A stretch of DNA of 47,192 nucleotides, taken from contig CABXIT010000007.1 of the NCBI GenBank assembly GCA_902512325.1, forward strand, positions 1 through 47,192, read 5' to 3'. This stretch comes from an uncultured Alphaproteobacteria bacterium (GTDB taxonomy: Bacteria > Pseudomonadota > Alphaproteobacteria > HIMB59 > GCA-002718135). The position numbers and the translations under genes were made by a program. Below the pieces are notes generated by a model. That model saw only the letters and a list, made by a program, of their open reading frames with translations, was not told the DNA's origin and did no database searches. The number at the start of each line of letters is the position of its first letter. Within the stretch, counting starts at the first letter, position 1. This document shows, piece by piece, positions 8,368-16,993 of the stretch.

Positions 8368-9162
8368 ATGCTATTTTTTGAATTAATTTTATATGTATTA
8401 CTCGGTCTAGCGGTTGGTAGTTTCACCAATGTATGTATACACCGTCTTCCCTTGCAACAAAGTATCGTCCTACCTAAATCAAACTGTCCTAAATGCAAAA
8501 CACCTTTACCCTACTACTATAATATTCCTGTATTCTCCTATATCTACTTAAAAGGAAAATGCGCCTTTTGTAAAAAACGAATACAGCAGAGATATATCAT
8601 TGTAGAATTATTAAATGCGTTGTTTTTTGTATATTTTGGATGGACTTATGGATTAAGTATTAATTTATTTTATTTTTTCCTACTTATACCAACCTTTGTT
8701 ATTATCTTTTACATTGATCTTAAACATTTAATCATCCCCGATTCACTTGTGCTACTCATTGGGCTCTTAGCTTTAGGCAAGTTATTTATACCGAACCTAG
8801 ATCCAATGTTTACATCGCTATACCCATCCACTCTTGGTGCTTTACTAGCTTGTAGTTTTATTGGGGGATTAATTATTTTTTATCAATATGTGCGTAAGAT
8901 GGAAGGTATGGGGCTAGGTGATTTAAAATTGTTTATTGTTCTGGGTTTTTTATTTGGCATTCACGGCATTTTATTTATTTTAATTCTTTCTGCTCTTAGC
9001 GGTGCTATAATTGGAAGTTGCTTATTAATTCGGGGAGGAAAAAATTTTAAGACTCAACTCCCCTTTGGTCCTTATATTATTGGTGCAAGTTTCCTCTATA
9101 TATTGATAGGCCCACAGTTAATTAAGATAACTGAATTATTATTACTGAATATTTTCCTTTAA
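8368..9162 (+). CDS. pilD: type IV prepilin peptidase / N-methyltransferase
   Basis: A24 aspartyl peptidase of 264 aa that cleaves prepilins at G/F and methylates the new N-terminus. It has the N-terminal cytoplasmic zinc region with two CxxC motifs (CPKC and CAFC), then about six more membrane helices with the two catalytic aspartates in YIDLKHLIIPD and GMGLGDLKLF. It follows the Amt-phosphatase gene by 22 bp and is likely cotranscribed with it. It is the enzyme expected to process both pilins encoded at 2485-3435. The symbol is by function; pilD and comC-type naming varies between organisms. Confidence 0.93.
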   Translation: MLFFELILYVLLGLAVGSFTNVCIHRLPLQQSIVLPKSNCPKCKTPLPYYYNIPVFSYIYLKGKCAFCKKRIQQRYIIVELLNALFFVYFGWTYGLSINLFYFFLLIPTFVIIFYIDLKHLIIPDSLVLLIGLLALGKLFIPNLDPMFTSLYPSTLGALLACSFIGGLIIFYQYVRKMEGMGLGDLKLFIVLGFLFGIHGILFILILSALSGAIIGSCLLIRGGKNFKTQLPFGPYIIGASFLYILIGPQLIKITELLLLNIFL

Positions 9163-9199
9163 TATAAAATTGATAAATGTTTAAATAAGTTGAAAAAGA

Positions 9200-9988
9200 A
9201 TGATTGAACATAAAAAATTGTTAATAGATATTTGTAATATTGCCATATTAGCAGGAGATGAAATTCTTCATTTTTACAATAAAGATATTGAAGTTACTCA
9301 TAAAGATGATTCATCTCCTTTAACAAAAGCTGATTTAGCTTCTAATAAATTCATCATAAACTCACTTCATAGTTTAAATTCTAATATTCCAGTTTTAAGT
9401 GAAGAGTCACTTGTTGATTGGCATACAAGAAAGAATTGGAGCAAATATTGGCTAGTCGACCCTTTAGACGGTACTAAAGAGTTTATAAAAAAAAATGATG
9501 AGTTCACTGTCAATATTGCTTTAATTGAAAACAATAGACCAATCTTAGGGATCATTTATGTGCCTGTAAAATCGGTACTTTATTTTGCTCAAAAAGGATT
9601 TGGATCATTTACACTAGATACCAAGATTGCATTAAACAGTCTTGATGAAGCAAAAAAGATTGCTGTATCAAAGCTATCCAATCAAGTGAGAGTTATCGGA
9701 AGTCGCTCTCATTCTAATAATGCCTTTACAAATTGGGTTGATGAAAAATTTCCCAATGCTGAAATTATTCAAGCAGGTAGTTCACTCAAATTCTGCTTAA
9801 TAGCTAAGGGTGATGCAGATATTTATCCTCGTTTTGGACCAACTTCTGAATGGGATATAGCTGCCGGTCATATTATTTTAAATGAAGCGGGCGGCAAGAT
9901 ATTAACTTTGGAGAATAAAGAAATCAATTATAATGAAAAAGAGAGTGTATTAAATCCAGAATTTATTGCTTCTAATAATGTTTTTTAA
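9200..9988 (+). CDS. cysQ: 3'(2'),5'-bisphosphate nucleotidase, CysQ-like
   Basis: Inositol-monophosphatase-fold enzyme of 262 aa that converts PAP (3'-phosphoadenosine 5'-phosphate) to AMP. The lithium-sensitive phosphatase motifs are visible: SEES for metal binding, WLVDPLDGTKEFI for the metal and substrate site, GSRSHSN, and SEWDIAAGHIILNEAGG near the C-terminus. The family recycles PAP produced by PAPS-using sulfotransferases or reductases. Its position next to the apr operon and 3.6 kb from an APS-kinase-like gene fits sulfur metabolism. It overlaps the convergent minus-strand gene by 4 bp. Confidence 0.92.
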   Translation: MIEHKKLLIDICNIAILAGDEILHFYNKDIEVTHKDDSSPLTKADLASNKFIINSLHSLNSNIPVLSEESLVDWHTRKNWSKYWLVDPLDGTKEFIKKNDEFTVNIALIENNRPILGIIYVPVKSVLYFAQKGFGSFTLDTKIALNSLDEAKKIAVSKLSNQVRVIGSRSHSNNAFTNWVDEKFPNAEIIQAGSSLKFCLIAKGDADIYPRFGPTSEWDIAAGHIILNEAGGKILTLENKEINYNEKESVLNPEFIASNNVF

Positions 9989-10335
9989 AAAATAGTAGCA
10001 CCAAATATTTTAATTTGATCATCTTCAATACCAAGAACAAGTCTCCCTAAAAAATCTCCAGTTACCTCATTACTTTTTTGTTTAAATAAAACGGTAACAA
10101 ATCCATCTCTTCGCAAACATCCTAAAAAAATTTTATTTTCATCCAAACTTGTAAGCAATTTATTATTTGCCCACTGTTTTCCTATTTCTACTTCATTTGC
10201 ACCAAATAGCATTTTAGCAGAAAAGTCTTTTATGAATTCAAAATAATCTTTTTTGTTCGAGCTGTTTACGAGATTATCCCATAAAGGATTTGCTATATCT
10301 AAAATTTCTTCATCTGATTTTTCAAGTAGATTCAT
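9985..10335 (-). CDS. hypothetical protein downstream of aprA, about 116 aa
   Basis: Small soluble protein that I cannot assign firmly. It has an N-terminal helix with NPLWDNLVNSSNKKDYFEFIKDFS and a following alpha-beta pattern that could be an NTF2-like or steroid-isomerase-like fold. It overlaps the end of aprA by 14 bp, so it is almost certainly translated as part of the aprM-aprB-aprA transcript. The start is uncertain: ATG 10335 is used here; ATG 10350 and TTG 10353 are also in frame. Tight coupling to aprA suggests an accessory role in sulfite oxidation, but that is inference from position only. Confidence 0.65.
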   Translation of the reverse strand: MNLLEKSDEEILDIANPLWDNLVNSSNKKDYFEFIKDFSAKMLFGANEVEIGKQWANNKLLTSLDENKIFLGCLRRDGFVTVLFKQKSNEVTGDFLGRLVLGIEDDQIKIFGATIF

Positions 10336-12181
10336 TTTCTTCTTTTTCATCAACGATATGATAAAGAGGAGCTTTCTCCAATGTAAATTTACCTGTTTTA
10401 GGATCTCTTCTTGATACAGTTAAACAATGCCAATTTTCATCATCCAACTTCATATGGTCTCCTCGGTAATAATATCCTGGCCATCTTGTTTCTTCACGGA
10501 AAAGAGTATGTTCAGCCACACATTGTGAAGTTAGTGTACGATGCTTTAATTCCCAAGCACGCATAAGTTGATGATAGTCTTCAGCTCCTATATTTTCAAG
10601 GTCTTCTTGTAAAATATTTAAATGCTCAATTCCTTTTTTTAACAAATTATCATTAGTCATGTAATTAACTCCAACTCCACCTACATATTCATCCATTATT
10701 TTTTGAAGACGTTGAAGTCCTTGTATAGGTAAAATATAACTTGGTGACACTGTACCTCCAGTTATTTCATTTCTACCAACTTTATAATTTTCAAGAGGTT
10801 TATAAATAATATCTTTAAAATTAGCACACTGTTCTTCATTAACTTCTATTTCTTCATCTCCAAGATCTTTGATATATTTAACGGCAGCTTTTGCAGCTAA
10901 ACGTCCCTCGGTAAATGATCCAGAAGAAAATTTATGTGCACTACCTCCAACAGTATCACCCGCACCAAACAAACCGTCAACTGTAAGCATTCTGTTGTAT
11001 CCCCAAAAATATTCTGGAGGAGATAAATCTTCAGGCCCACTTACCCATGCACCTGAGCATGTTGCGTGAGATCCCATAACATAGGGCTCAGAAGTAGTTA
11101 GTTCAGGGTTTGTATATTTTGGATCAATATCTTGAGATGCCCATACCACTGCTTGACCAACGGTCATACCTAAAAAGTTTTCCCAACCAACAGTTTCTAA
11201 GTGAGGATCTTGAAAAGCTTCTTTAGTAACCATATGTATTGGTCCACCACCAGCTTTAACCTCTTCAATAAAAGCATGATTTCGCAAACATGTAGGAACA
11301 GGAACATGGTCTATGTATTCACCAACCAATTCTTTTGTTTTATCATACCATTTTTTTTCATAATTTTCTCCATTACCATTTTGAGTATACGTCTTAAGAT
11401 GAAGAAAATAAGCCCCAACGGGACCGTAACCATCTTTAAATCTCGTTAAAACAATTCTATTTTCCATTTGTGTCATTTTTGCTCCAACAGCAATAGGTAA
11501 AGCATAAGCTGATCCATTACTCCAAGGCGCATACCAAGTTCTACCCATTCCTTCCCCAACAGCTCGAGGTTTAAAAATATGAGATGCGCCACCAGCAGCT
11601 ACTATTACTGCTTTAGCTCTAAAGACATGGTAATTTCCAGTACGCATATTAAAACCAACAGCACCACCAACTCTATTCTCTTTACTCTCATCCATAAGGA
11701 GATGTGTAATCATTATTCTATTGTAAATTTTGTCCGCTGATTTTTTTGCTGCTTCTGCTACTATTGGCTTGTAACTTTCCCCGTGAATCATTATTTGCCA
11801 CTTACCTTCTCTTAGATAGCGTCCTGTTTTTTCATTTCGCATCATTGGTAAGCCCCAATCATCAAACATATGAACAGTAGAATCAACATGACGTGCCATA
11901 TCGTAACCCAGATCTTCACGTACAAGTCCCATTAAATCATTTCTGGCATACCTGACATGATCCTCTGGTTGATTCTCACCCCACTGCATACCCATATAAC
12001 AATTAATTGCATACAAACCTTGAGCAACAGCACCACTTCTATCAATATTAGCTTTTTCTACACAAATAATTTTTAAATCTCTACCCCAGTGTCTTGCCTC
12101 AAAAGCAGCTCCAGTTCCTGCCATTCCTCCACCTACTACGAGGACATCACAACTCTCATAAACTGTTTTAATTTTAGCCAT
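10322..12181 (-). CDS. aprA: adenylylsulfate reductase subunit alpha
   Basis: FAD-containing catalytic subunit, 619 aa, which interconverts sulfite plus AMP and adenosine 5'-phosphosulfate (APS). The dinucleotide-binding motif DVLVVGGGMAGTGAAFEA is at the N-terminus, and the family segments HGESYKPIVAEAAKK, GGASHIFKPRA and SSGSFTEGRLAAKA are present, ending in a typical C-terminal domain. In aerobic marine bacteria this enzyme is expected to run in the oxidative direction, sulfite to APS. It starts 1 bp from the aprB stop, in the order aprM-aprB-aprA. The length is normal, with no truncation. Confidence 0.95.
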   Translation of the reverse strand: MAKIKTVYESCDVLVVGGGMAGTGAAFEARHWGRDLKIICVEKANIDRSGAVAQGLYAINCYMGMQWGENQPEDHVRYARNDLMGLVREDLGYDMARHVDSTVHMFDDWGLPMMRNEKTGRYLREGKWQIMIHGESYKPIVAEAAKKSADKIYNRIMITHLLMDESKENRVGGAVGFNMRTGNYHVFRAKAVIVAAGGASHIFKPRAVGEGMGRTWYAPWSNGSAYALPIAVGAKMTQMENRIVLTRFKDGYGPVGAYFLHLKTYTQNGNGENYEKKWYDKTKELVGEYIDHVPVPTCLRNHAFIEEVKAGGGPIHMVTKEAFQDPHLETVGWENFLGMTVGQAVVWASQDIDPKYTNPELTTSEPYVMGSHATCSGAWVSGPEDLSPPEYFWGYNRMLTVDGLFGAGDTVGGSAHKFSSGSFTEGRLAAKAAVKYIKDLGDEEIEVNEEQCANFKDIIYKPLENYKVGRNEITGGTVSPSYILPIQGLQRLQKIMDEYVGGVGVNYMTNDNLLKKGIEHLNILQEDLENIGAEDYHQLMRAWELKHRTLTSQCVAEHTLFREETRWPGYYYRGDHMKLDDENWHCLTVSRRDPKTGKFTLEKAPLYHIVDEKEENEST

Positions 12182-12651
12182 TAGTAATAAACACCTTGTT
12201 TAAAATTACTCTTTTTTATTTTTGGAAGACCTGTATCAATATTAAGACCATTAGGCTCTAAGTATAGTAGCTCAGAATCTATCTCCTCTTTTGTTGGCAA
12301 TTCTTTTTCAGCTAGTTTTGGAATATATTCTCCCCAAGGTTTTGTTGTGATTGGAGATTCAAAGTTTTTTTCTGTTCCGTTTCTAAATTTTATTCTCCAC
12401 GAAATTGTTCCTTTTTCTTCTTCACGCAAAACTCTTACACTATGACCCATTGGAGCAAAGTCCGCATAACCTCTTGCATCAATTGCTTCATTAGGGCATG
12501 CTTTTACACATGAATAACATTCCCAACACATATTGGGCTCAATATTAACAGCTCTACGAGTCGTTTTATCAATGTGCATGATATCAGAAGGACAAATATC
12601 AACGCAGTGTCCACATCCATCACATTTAGTCATATATACAAAAGTTGACAT
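12181..12651 (-). CDS. aprB: adenylylsulfate reductase subunit beta (iron-sulfur)
   Basis: Ferredoxin-like electron-transfer subunit, 156 aa, with two [4Fe-4S] motifs, CDGCGHCVDICPSD and CWECYSCVKACPNEA, followed by the beta-sheet and C-terminal tail that wraps around AprA. It takes electrons from the AprA FAD during sulfite oxidation. The stop overlaps the start of aprA by 1 bp (12181), which indicates translational coupling. It is separated by 40 bp from the upstream membrane protein gene, the likely electron acceptor. Confidence 0.96.
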   Translation of the reverse strand: MSTFVYMTKCDGCGHCVDICPSDIMHIDKTTRRAVNIEPNMCWECYSCVKACPNEAIDARGYADFAPMGHSVRVLREEEKGTISWRIKFRNGTEKNFESPITTKPWGEYIPKLAEKELPTKEEIDSELLYLEPNGLNIDTGLPKIKKSNFKQGVYY

Positions 12652-12691
12652 TTTATTTTTTCCTTTTTTTATTAATTTTTTTCATATTTTT

Positions 12692-13486
12692 TTAATAATG
12701 TTTTGGTGCTTCTCTTTTAATTCCTAAACCAAATTGTTTTGGTTTATCTGCAGGTAACGGAAGGTTATCGCGTGAACCATCAGCTTCTGCTAAATTCTTT
12801 TGTATTGCAGCACCTGGTTTATAAAACATATGAGCAAATTTAGACCAATATACTCCCCCAAATAAAACTAAGTTAGCTATTCCAAATAAAGTTAAAAATA
12901 AAGTATCCCAAACATTAATATTTGAGAATTGTAAAAAGGACCATATCAAGGCTAAGGTTGATGTAATAATAAGTGCTAAAACAAATAGGTCTGCTTGTAT
13001 AATGCGGTACCAAGGATATGCTTCTGCTGCGACATCGACTCTTAGAAAAAACCAAAACCAGTATCCACCAAGACAAGTCATCAAAGCTCCTAAGTGCCAT
13101 AAGATTGGCCAGTAAGTAGGGGTGCTTATATTTGTCGAAGAATAACAAAAGATCATAATAACGGAAGAAATCCAGAAAATAATAGTTCCGTACATACCTA
13201 GTAAATGAGCCACTCTTCTTTTTCCTGCACCTAATTCAGAAGTTGTTAATATTTCATGAGCTACTGTTTTTATAACTATAGATGTTTTTTCCCCCGCACT
13301 AACTTCTGTTTTAGCTTGGAGTTTTGCTTTTTTCGCATTTTGAAAAAAATATTTTACATTTTTTTTATGGATTATATCCATAACAGTACCAATGATAACT
13401 AGAGCAATCATGGTTATAACGAATAACTGTATTAAAAAGGAGGGGATAGTTAGTGATAATTCTGCAAAAGGATTAGTTGAAATCAT
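12692..13486 (-). CDS. aprM: AprM-like membrane anchor of adenylylsulfate reductase
   Basis: Integral membrane protein of 264 aa with about six predicted helices (near 12-35, 100-122, 132-150, 162-185 and 195-215, plus a short one). It is placed first in the operon before aprB and aprA, the arrangement known for aprM genes in bacteria that oxidise sulfite without the Qmo complex. The gene product is thought to pass electrons from AprB to the quinone pool. Charged segments with many lysines (about 50-65) face the cytoplasm. I assign it mainly by context and membrane topology. Transcription probably starts in the 130 bp gap before cysC, which is divergent. Confidence 0.85.
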   Translation of the reverse strand: MISTNPFAELSLTIPSFLIQLFVITMIALVIIGTVMDIIHKKNVKYFFQNAKKAKLQAKTEVSAGEKTSIVIKTVAHEILTTSELGAGKRRVAHLLGMYGTIIFWISSVIMIFCYSSTNISTPTYWPILWHLGALMTCLGGYWFWFFLRVDVAAEAYPWYRIIQADLFVLALIITSTLALIWSFLQFSNINVWDTLFLTLFGIANLVLFGGVYWSKFAHMFYKPGAAIQKNLAEADGSRDNLPLPADKPKQFGLGIKREAPKHY

Positions 13487-13618
13487 TCCGTATATTTCCC
13501 CAAAATTAAATAATTATTTAAGTTAGTCTATGTATGTTTTTATAGCTTTTTAAAGAATTTTTAACAAAATGAAACATTTATTGCGTTAAATAAATAAATA
13601 TTTAATAACATTATAATT

Positions 13619-14113
13619 ATGAAAATTTTGGTTTGTGGTTTACCTGGATCTGGAAAAACATGGTTATCAGAAAGACTAGTAAAGCATTTGGATAACTGTG
13701 CTTGGTATAATGCTGATTTTGTTCGCAAATATGCTAATGATTGGGATTTTGAAATCGAGGGGAGAATGAGGCAAGCCAACAGAATGAAGACCTTTGCAGA
13801 TTTTGAAAAGAATAATGGCAGATGGGTTGTGTGTGATTTTGTAGCACCTACAGAAAAAGCAAGAACAGCATTTAATGCTGATTATCTTATTTGGATAGAT
13901 ACTATTAAAGAAGGACGAGTAGTAAACGCAAAATTAAATCAACTTAATGAAATTAATAATCTTCCATTTGATGCAAAATCTCTTTCGACGAGTAAGAAAT
14001 TTGATGATACAACGAAAATGTTTGAAGAACCAAAAAATGCTAACCAGCATGTAACGAGTTTTTTAACTGATGATGAAATAAAATTATTAGCTGAGAAAAT
14101 TAAAAATGTTTGA
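13619..14113 (+). CDS. cysC: adenylylsulfate kinase-like P-loop protein
   Basis: Small P-loop kinase of 164 aa. Walker A is GLPGSGKT (residues 7-14). The following NADFVRKYANDWDF...EGRMRQANRM matches the APS kinase pattern of an acidic substrate-binding loop and an R-x-x-Q-A-x-R-M helix, and VCDFVAPTEKAR corresponds to the family IVSLISPFRxxR segment. Standard APS kinases make PAPS from APS. This one is short and the C-terminal half is divergent (LSTSKKFDDTTKMFEEP). It overlaps the next gene by 8 bp, so the two act as one unit. No PAPS reductase or sulfotransferase is in the window, so the product could serve sulfation. Confidence 0.8.
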   Translation: MKILVCGLPGSGKTWLSERLVKHLDNCAWYNADFVRKYANDWDFEIEGRMRQANRMKTFADFEKNNGRWVVCDFVAPTEKARTAFNADYLIWIDTIKEGRVVNAKLNQLNEINNLPFDAKSLSTSKKFDDTTKMFEEPKNANQHVTSFLTDDEIKLLAEKIKNV

Positions 14114-14507
14114 TTGGAAAAAACCTACTGTTGAGATGCTTGGACGGTGGCAACCCTGGCATGATGGTCATACCGAATTATTTAAAAGAGCATTGCAAAA
14201 AACTGGACAGGTTTGCATTATGTACCGTGATGTAGGAGGATCAGATGCTGGCGTAGAAGGACAATCAGATAACCCTTTTCAATTTGAAGAAGTGAAAAAA
14301 AATATAATTGAAGGTTTGAAACCTCATGGATATGAAGAAGGTCGAGAATATGTAGTCATTAAGGTTCCTAACATTATTGATATATCTTATGGCAGAGGAG
14401 TGGGCTACACATTCACTGAACATGATTTAGGAATAGAAATACATAAAATTTCTGCAACAAACATAAGAAAAGAAATGCGCCAAAAAGGCGAATTAAAAGA
14501 AAAATAA
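14106..14507 (+). CDS. small HxGH nucleotidyltransferase (cytidylyltransferase-like)
   Basis: Nucleotidyltransferase-superfamily protein of 133 aa. The ATP/CTP-binding motif is GRWQPWHDGHTELF (HDGH at 19-22) and the C-terminal signature is KISATNIRKEMR (115-126), as in cytidylyl- and adenylyltransferases (an ISxTxxR-type motif). The length is like glycerol-3-phosphate or phosphoethanolamine cytidylyltransferases, but the substrate is not evident. The start overlaps the APS-kinase-like gene by 8 bp, which strongly suggests cooperation. It is too short to be a normal ATP sulfurylase, although the fold is shared. It ends 1 bp from the convergent HisD-like gene. Confidence 0.78.
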   Translation: MFDWKKPTVEMLGRWQPWHDGHTELFKRALQKTGQVCIMYRDVGGSDAGVEGQSDNPFQFEEVKKNIIEGLKPHGYEEGREYVVIKVPNIIDISYGRGVGYTFTEHDLGIEIHKISATNIRKEMRQKGELKEK

Positions 14508-14508
14508 T

Positions 14509-15795
14509 TTAGTTTTGAAATCCGTATTTTCGTAAACGCGCATCACCAGTTCTTGCGTGCGCTTCCATTCCTTCTAAACGAGAAATTCTAGCAGCGGCAG
14601 CACCAACTTCTTTATTTGATTCTTTTGTCATACGTTGGAATGTAACTGTTTTAATAAATTTACCAACAAATAAACCACCCGTATATTTTGCTGCCCCTTT
14701 TGTTGGAAGGATATGATTAGTGCCTGAGCATTTATCTCCGTAGGCAACCGTTGTCTCTTCGCCTAAAAATAATGATCCATAGTTTTTTAATTTATCAAGC
14801 CACCAATCTAAGTTTTCTGCTTGTACTTCTAAATGCTCCGGTGCATATTGATCACTAATCTCACATAACTCTTCATTCGTGTCACACAGAATAACTTCCC
14901 CGTAATCACGCCATGCTGCTTCAGCATTATTTTTTGATGTTTCAGGAAGTGCAGCAATTAATTCAGGTACTCTTTTCATCACATAGTCACATAATTTTTG
15001 ATCAGTGGAATATAACCAAGCAGGGGAGTTAGGTCCATGCTCTGCTTGCCCCACTAAATCTACAGCAATCATTTCTTTATCGGCTGTGTGATCAGCAATA
15101 ATCCCAATCTCAGTTGGGCCTGCGAACAAATCAATACCAACTTTGCCATATAAAATTCTTTTTGCTTCAGCAACATACTGATTACCTGGGCCAACAATCA
15201 TATCAACTTCTGGATTTCCAAAACAGCCATAGGCAAAAGCTCCAATAGCTCCAATACCACCAATATTCATAATAACATCAGCACCACATAAATTTGCAGT
15301 ATAAATAATAATAGGATTTGCGCCGTTAGCATCTTTTGGAGGACTTGCCGCAATAACATTTTTTACCCCAGCAACTTTTGCTGTTGTAATACTCATTACA
15401 GCTGATGCAATATTATTGTAACGACCACCAGGAACATAACATCCAACACTATTAACTGGAATTAATTTTTGACCTGCAAACAAACCGGGTGATAATTCAA
15501 CTTCAAAATTATTATTAAGATGTTTTAATTGATGCTCAGCAAAACTTCTTACTCTGTCATAAGAAAATTGAACATCATCTTTTACCTTTTGATCTAGAGA
15601 CTTAATAACTTCTTCAATTTTTTCTTTAGAAACAATTACATCACCTTCATAATTATCAAATTTACGCGATATATCTTTTATCCCTTCATCTCTTCTTGAT
15701 TCAATTTCATTGAGTACATCTTGAACTCTTTTACGAGTTTCTGCTTCATCTGAAGAGGCTGTTTTATCTGCTTTTTTAATATATTTTATAGTCAT
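14509..15795 (-). CDS. HisD/HpsN-like NAD-dependent dehydrogenase
   Basis: Histidinol-dehydrogenase-family enzyme of 428 aa. Catalytic and zinc residues are conserved: Gln250 and His253 in VGQAEHGPNS, Glu320-His321 in YAPEHLEVQ, Asp354 in AYGDKCSGTNH, and His413 in EGMEAHARTGD. The segments DKCSGTNHILPTKGAA and EGMEAHARTGDARLRKY look like the HpsN group (2,3-dihydroxypropane-1-sulfonate dehydrogenase) rather than biosynthetic HisD, and no other his gene is near. It is translationally coupled to the SnoaL-domain gene upstream (4 bp overlap at 15792-15795). The pair runs leftward from the operator-like palindrome at 16942. The substrate may be a sulfonate diol, or another alcohol belonging to this cluster. 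Confidence 0.85.
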   Translation of the reverse strand: MTIKYIKKADKTASSDEAETRKRVQDVLNEIESRRDEGIKDISRKFDNYEGDVIVSKEKIEEVIKSLDQKVKDDVQFSYDRVRSFAEHQLKHLNNNFEVELSPGLFAGQKLIPVNSVGCYVPGGRYNNIASAVMSITTAKVAGVKNVIAASPPKDANGANPIIIYTANLCGADVIMNIGGIGAIGAFAYGCFGNPEVDMIVGPGNQYVAEAKRILYGKVGIDLFAGPTEIGIIADHTADKEMIAVDLVGQAEHGPNSPAWLYSTDQKLCDYVMKRVPELIAALPETSKNNAEAAWRDYGEVILCDTNEELCEISDQYAPEHLEVQAENLDWWLDKLKNYGSLFLGEETTVAYGDKCSGTNHILPTKGAAKYTGGLFVGKFIKTVTFQRMTKESNKEVGAAAARISRLEGMEAHARTGDARLRKYGFQN

Positions 15796-16886
15796 TGCAT
15801 TTTTTCAACTAATTTAAAAACATCTATATCCAATTGTTTAAGAATATGCACTATATCAATTGGCACCCAATTTTCTCTAATCAGCCCTTCATCATGAAGG
15901 TAAAAATCCATTACTCTCATAGTTATTTGTTTTTGTGTAGGCTCATAACCTAACCAATCTTTTGAACCATGTGTTGCTGTTATGCTGTGCCAGCCCCCTG
16001 TCATAGAATATGGTCCATCACCTAATTCAACATAGTGGCCAATTTTCCAATAATTTCTTTCTTTAAAAGTTAATCGAAAAGGTAACTGGTGATGATCAAC
16101 AAAACCTTCAAGGCCTCTAGCTGTTCCAATTCCACAAGGTCCATACCACATCATCTTTTTATGCCAAAAATCCTTTTGTGGGTGGTCTATCAATTTGTTG
16201 CGAATTTCTTGATTGGTTATGCCTTCTTCAGATTCAGGTTTAATGTTTAAACTTCTTTGCATTGTCAATCCTTGGCTAAGAGATTCTTGCGAGAGTTTAA
16301 TATCTAAATTTTCAAATGAAGATCCATTCCCAATAATTGGCCCAGGCCACATTTCTTCAATGCCAAGTGAAGGATTGATAGGCCAAAAACCAGCTTGGCG
16401 AATAAAATCCATAATATCAATTAGTACATAGGATTTAATTATTTTATTATCTTTTAATTGATGTACTTCACAAAGACGTAAGTGAATTGTTTTATTTGTA
16501 GCCGGAATATTTAACCAAGGGTTAGTAAAAGTTCCTGTTAAATGACTTATACAAGATACAAATATTTTATTTTGGAAACTGCCCCCAATTATTAAATTAT
16601 CTCTTCTCTCTAAATCAGGAAAAGAAGTTAAGAGAGGCTCCCATAACATTTGTTTAATTGCATTAATGCCCTTAATTTCATTTATTGGATGAAACCCATT
16701 TAACTCTGCCTCACTGTGATATGCTTCTTCTAAATTTTGTTTTAGCGAACTTAAAGAAGATTCAACGATATTTTTAAGAAGGGCTCTTATATTTTTTTTA
16801 TTTTGAACATTCTCTTTTGGATCTAAATTAATTGTTTTTAGATTGGGATCAACCTTTATACCTGTTTTAAAATCTTTAATCTGCAT
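15792..16886 (-). CDS. tandem SnoaL/NTF2-like domain protein, type A, 364 aa
   Basis: Two SnoaL-like (ester-cyclase/NTF2-fold) domains in tandem. The first spans about 45-190 (ELNGFHPINEIKGINAIKQ, then LCEVHQLKDNKIIKSYVLIDI), the second about 235-364 and carries the motif KKMMWYGPCGIGTARGLEGF. That motif, M-x-W-x-G-P-x-G-x-G, recurs in the proteins at 20093-21094 and 22361-22780. SnoaL family members catalyse cyclisation, hydration or hydrolysis with an Asp/His pair, but many homologues are uncharacterised, so no reaction is claimed. It is first gene of a leftward operon with the HisD-like dehydrogenase and lies 55 bp from a perfect palindrome. Confidence 0.75.
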   Translation of the reverse strand: MQIKDFKTGIKVDPNLKTINLDPKENVQNKKNIRALLKNIVESSLSSLKQNLEEAYHSEAELNGFHPINEIKGINAIKQMLWEPLLTSFPDLERRDNLIIGGSFQNKIFVSCISHLTGTFTNPWLNIPATNKTIHLRLCEVHQLKDNKIIKSYVLIDIMDFIRQAGFWPINPSLGIEEMWPGPIIGNGSSFENLDIKLSQESLSQGLTMQRSLNIKPESEEGITNQEIRNKLIDHPQKDFWHKKMMWYGPCGIGTARGLEGFVDHHQLPFRLTFKERNYWKIGHYVELGDGPYSMTGGWHSITATHGSKDWLGYEPTQKQITMRVMDFYLHDEGLIRENWVPIDIVHILKQLDIDVFKLVEKMQ

Positions 16887-16941
16887 TACAAAAACTTTTA
16901 ATTTAGTTACTCACAATTATTAATTATTAACCAATTGATTT

Positions 16942-16957
16942 ATTCAATATATTGAAT
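16942..16957. promoter_or_regulatory. candidate LacI-family operator, perfect palindrome
   Basis: The sequence ATTCAATATATTGAAT is a perfect 16 bp inverted repeat (ATTCAA-TATA-TTGAAT). It lies in the shared upstream region of the divergent type A SnoaL gene and the double-cupin gene. The same arms recur at 23811-23826 in front of the lacI-like gene and binding-protein gene. A further TTGAAT-AAT-ATTCAA arrangement overlaps at 16952-16966. Binding by the regulator encoded at 22782-23780 is inference. Confidence 0.6.
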
Positions 16958-16993
16958 AATATTCAAAAAAAATGAATAATTAATAGTATATAT

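Noticed and set aside
12915-13148. Reading frames inside aprM and other genes on the same or opposite strand.
   Set aside because: They lie inside well-supported genes and show no domain or conserved pattern.
14106-14507. The nucleotidyltransferase as an ATP sulfurylase.
   Set aside because: It is only 133 residues, far shorter than Sat, and has a cytidylyltransferase-like ISxTxxR motif.
14509-15795. Calling the HisD-family gene hisD for histidine biosynthesis.
   Set aside because: No other his genes are near, it is coupled to a SnoaL gene, and its C-terminal segments look like the HpsN group.
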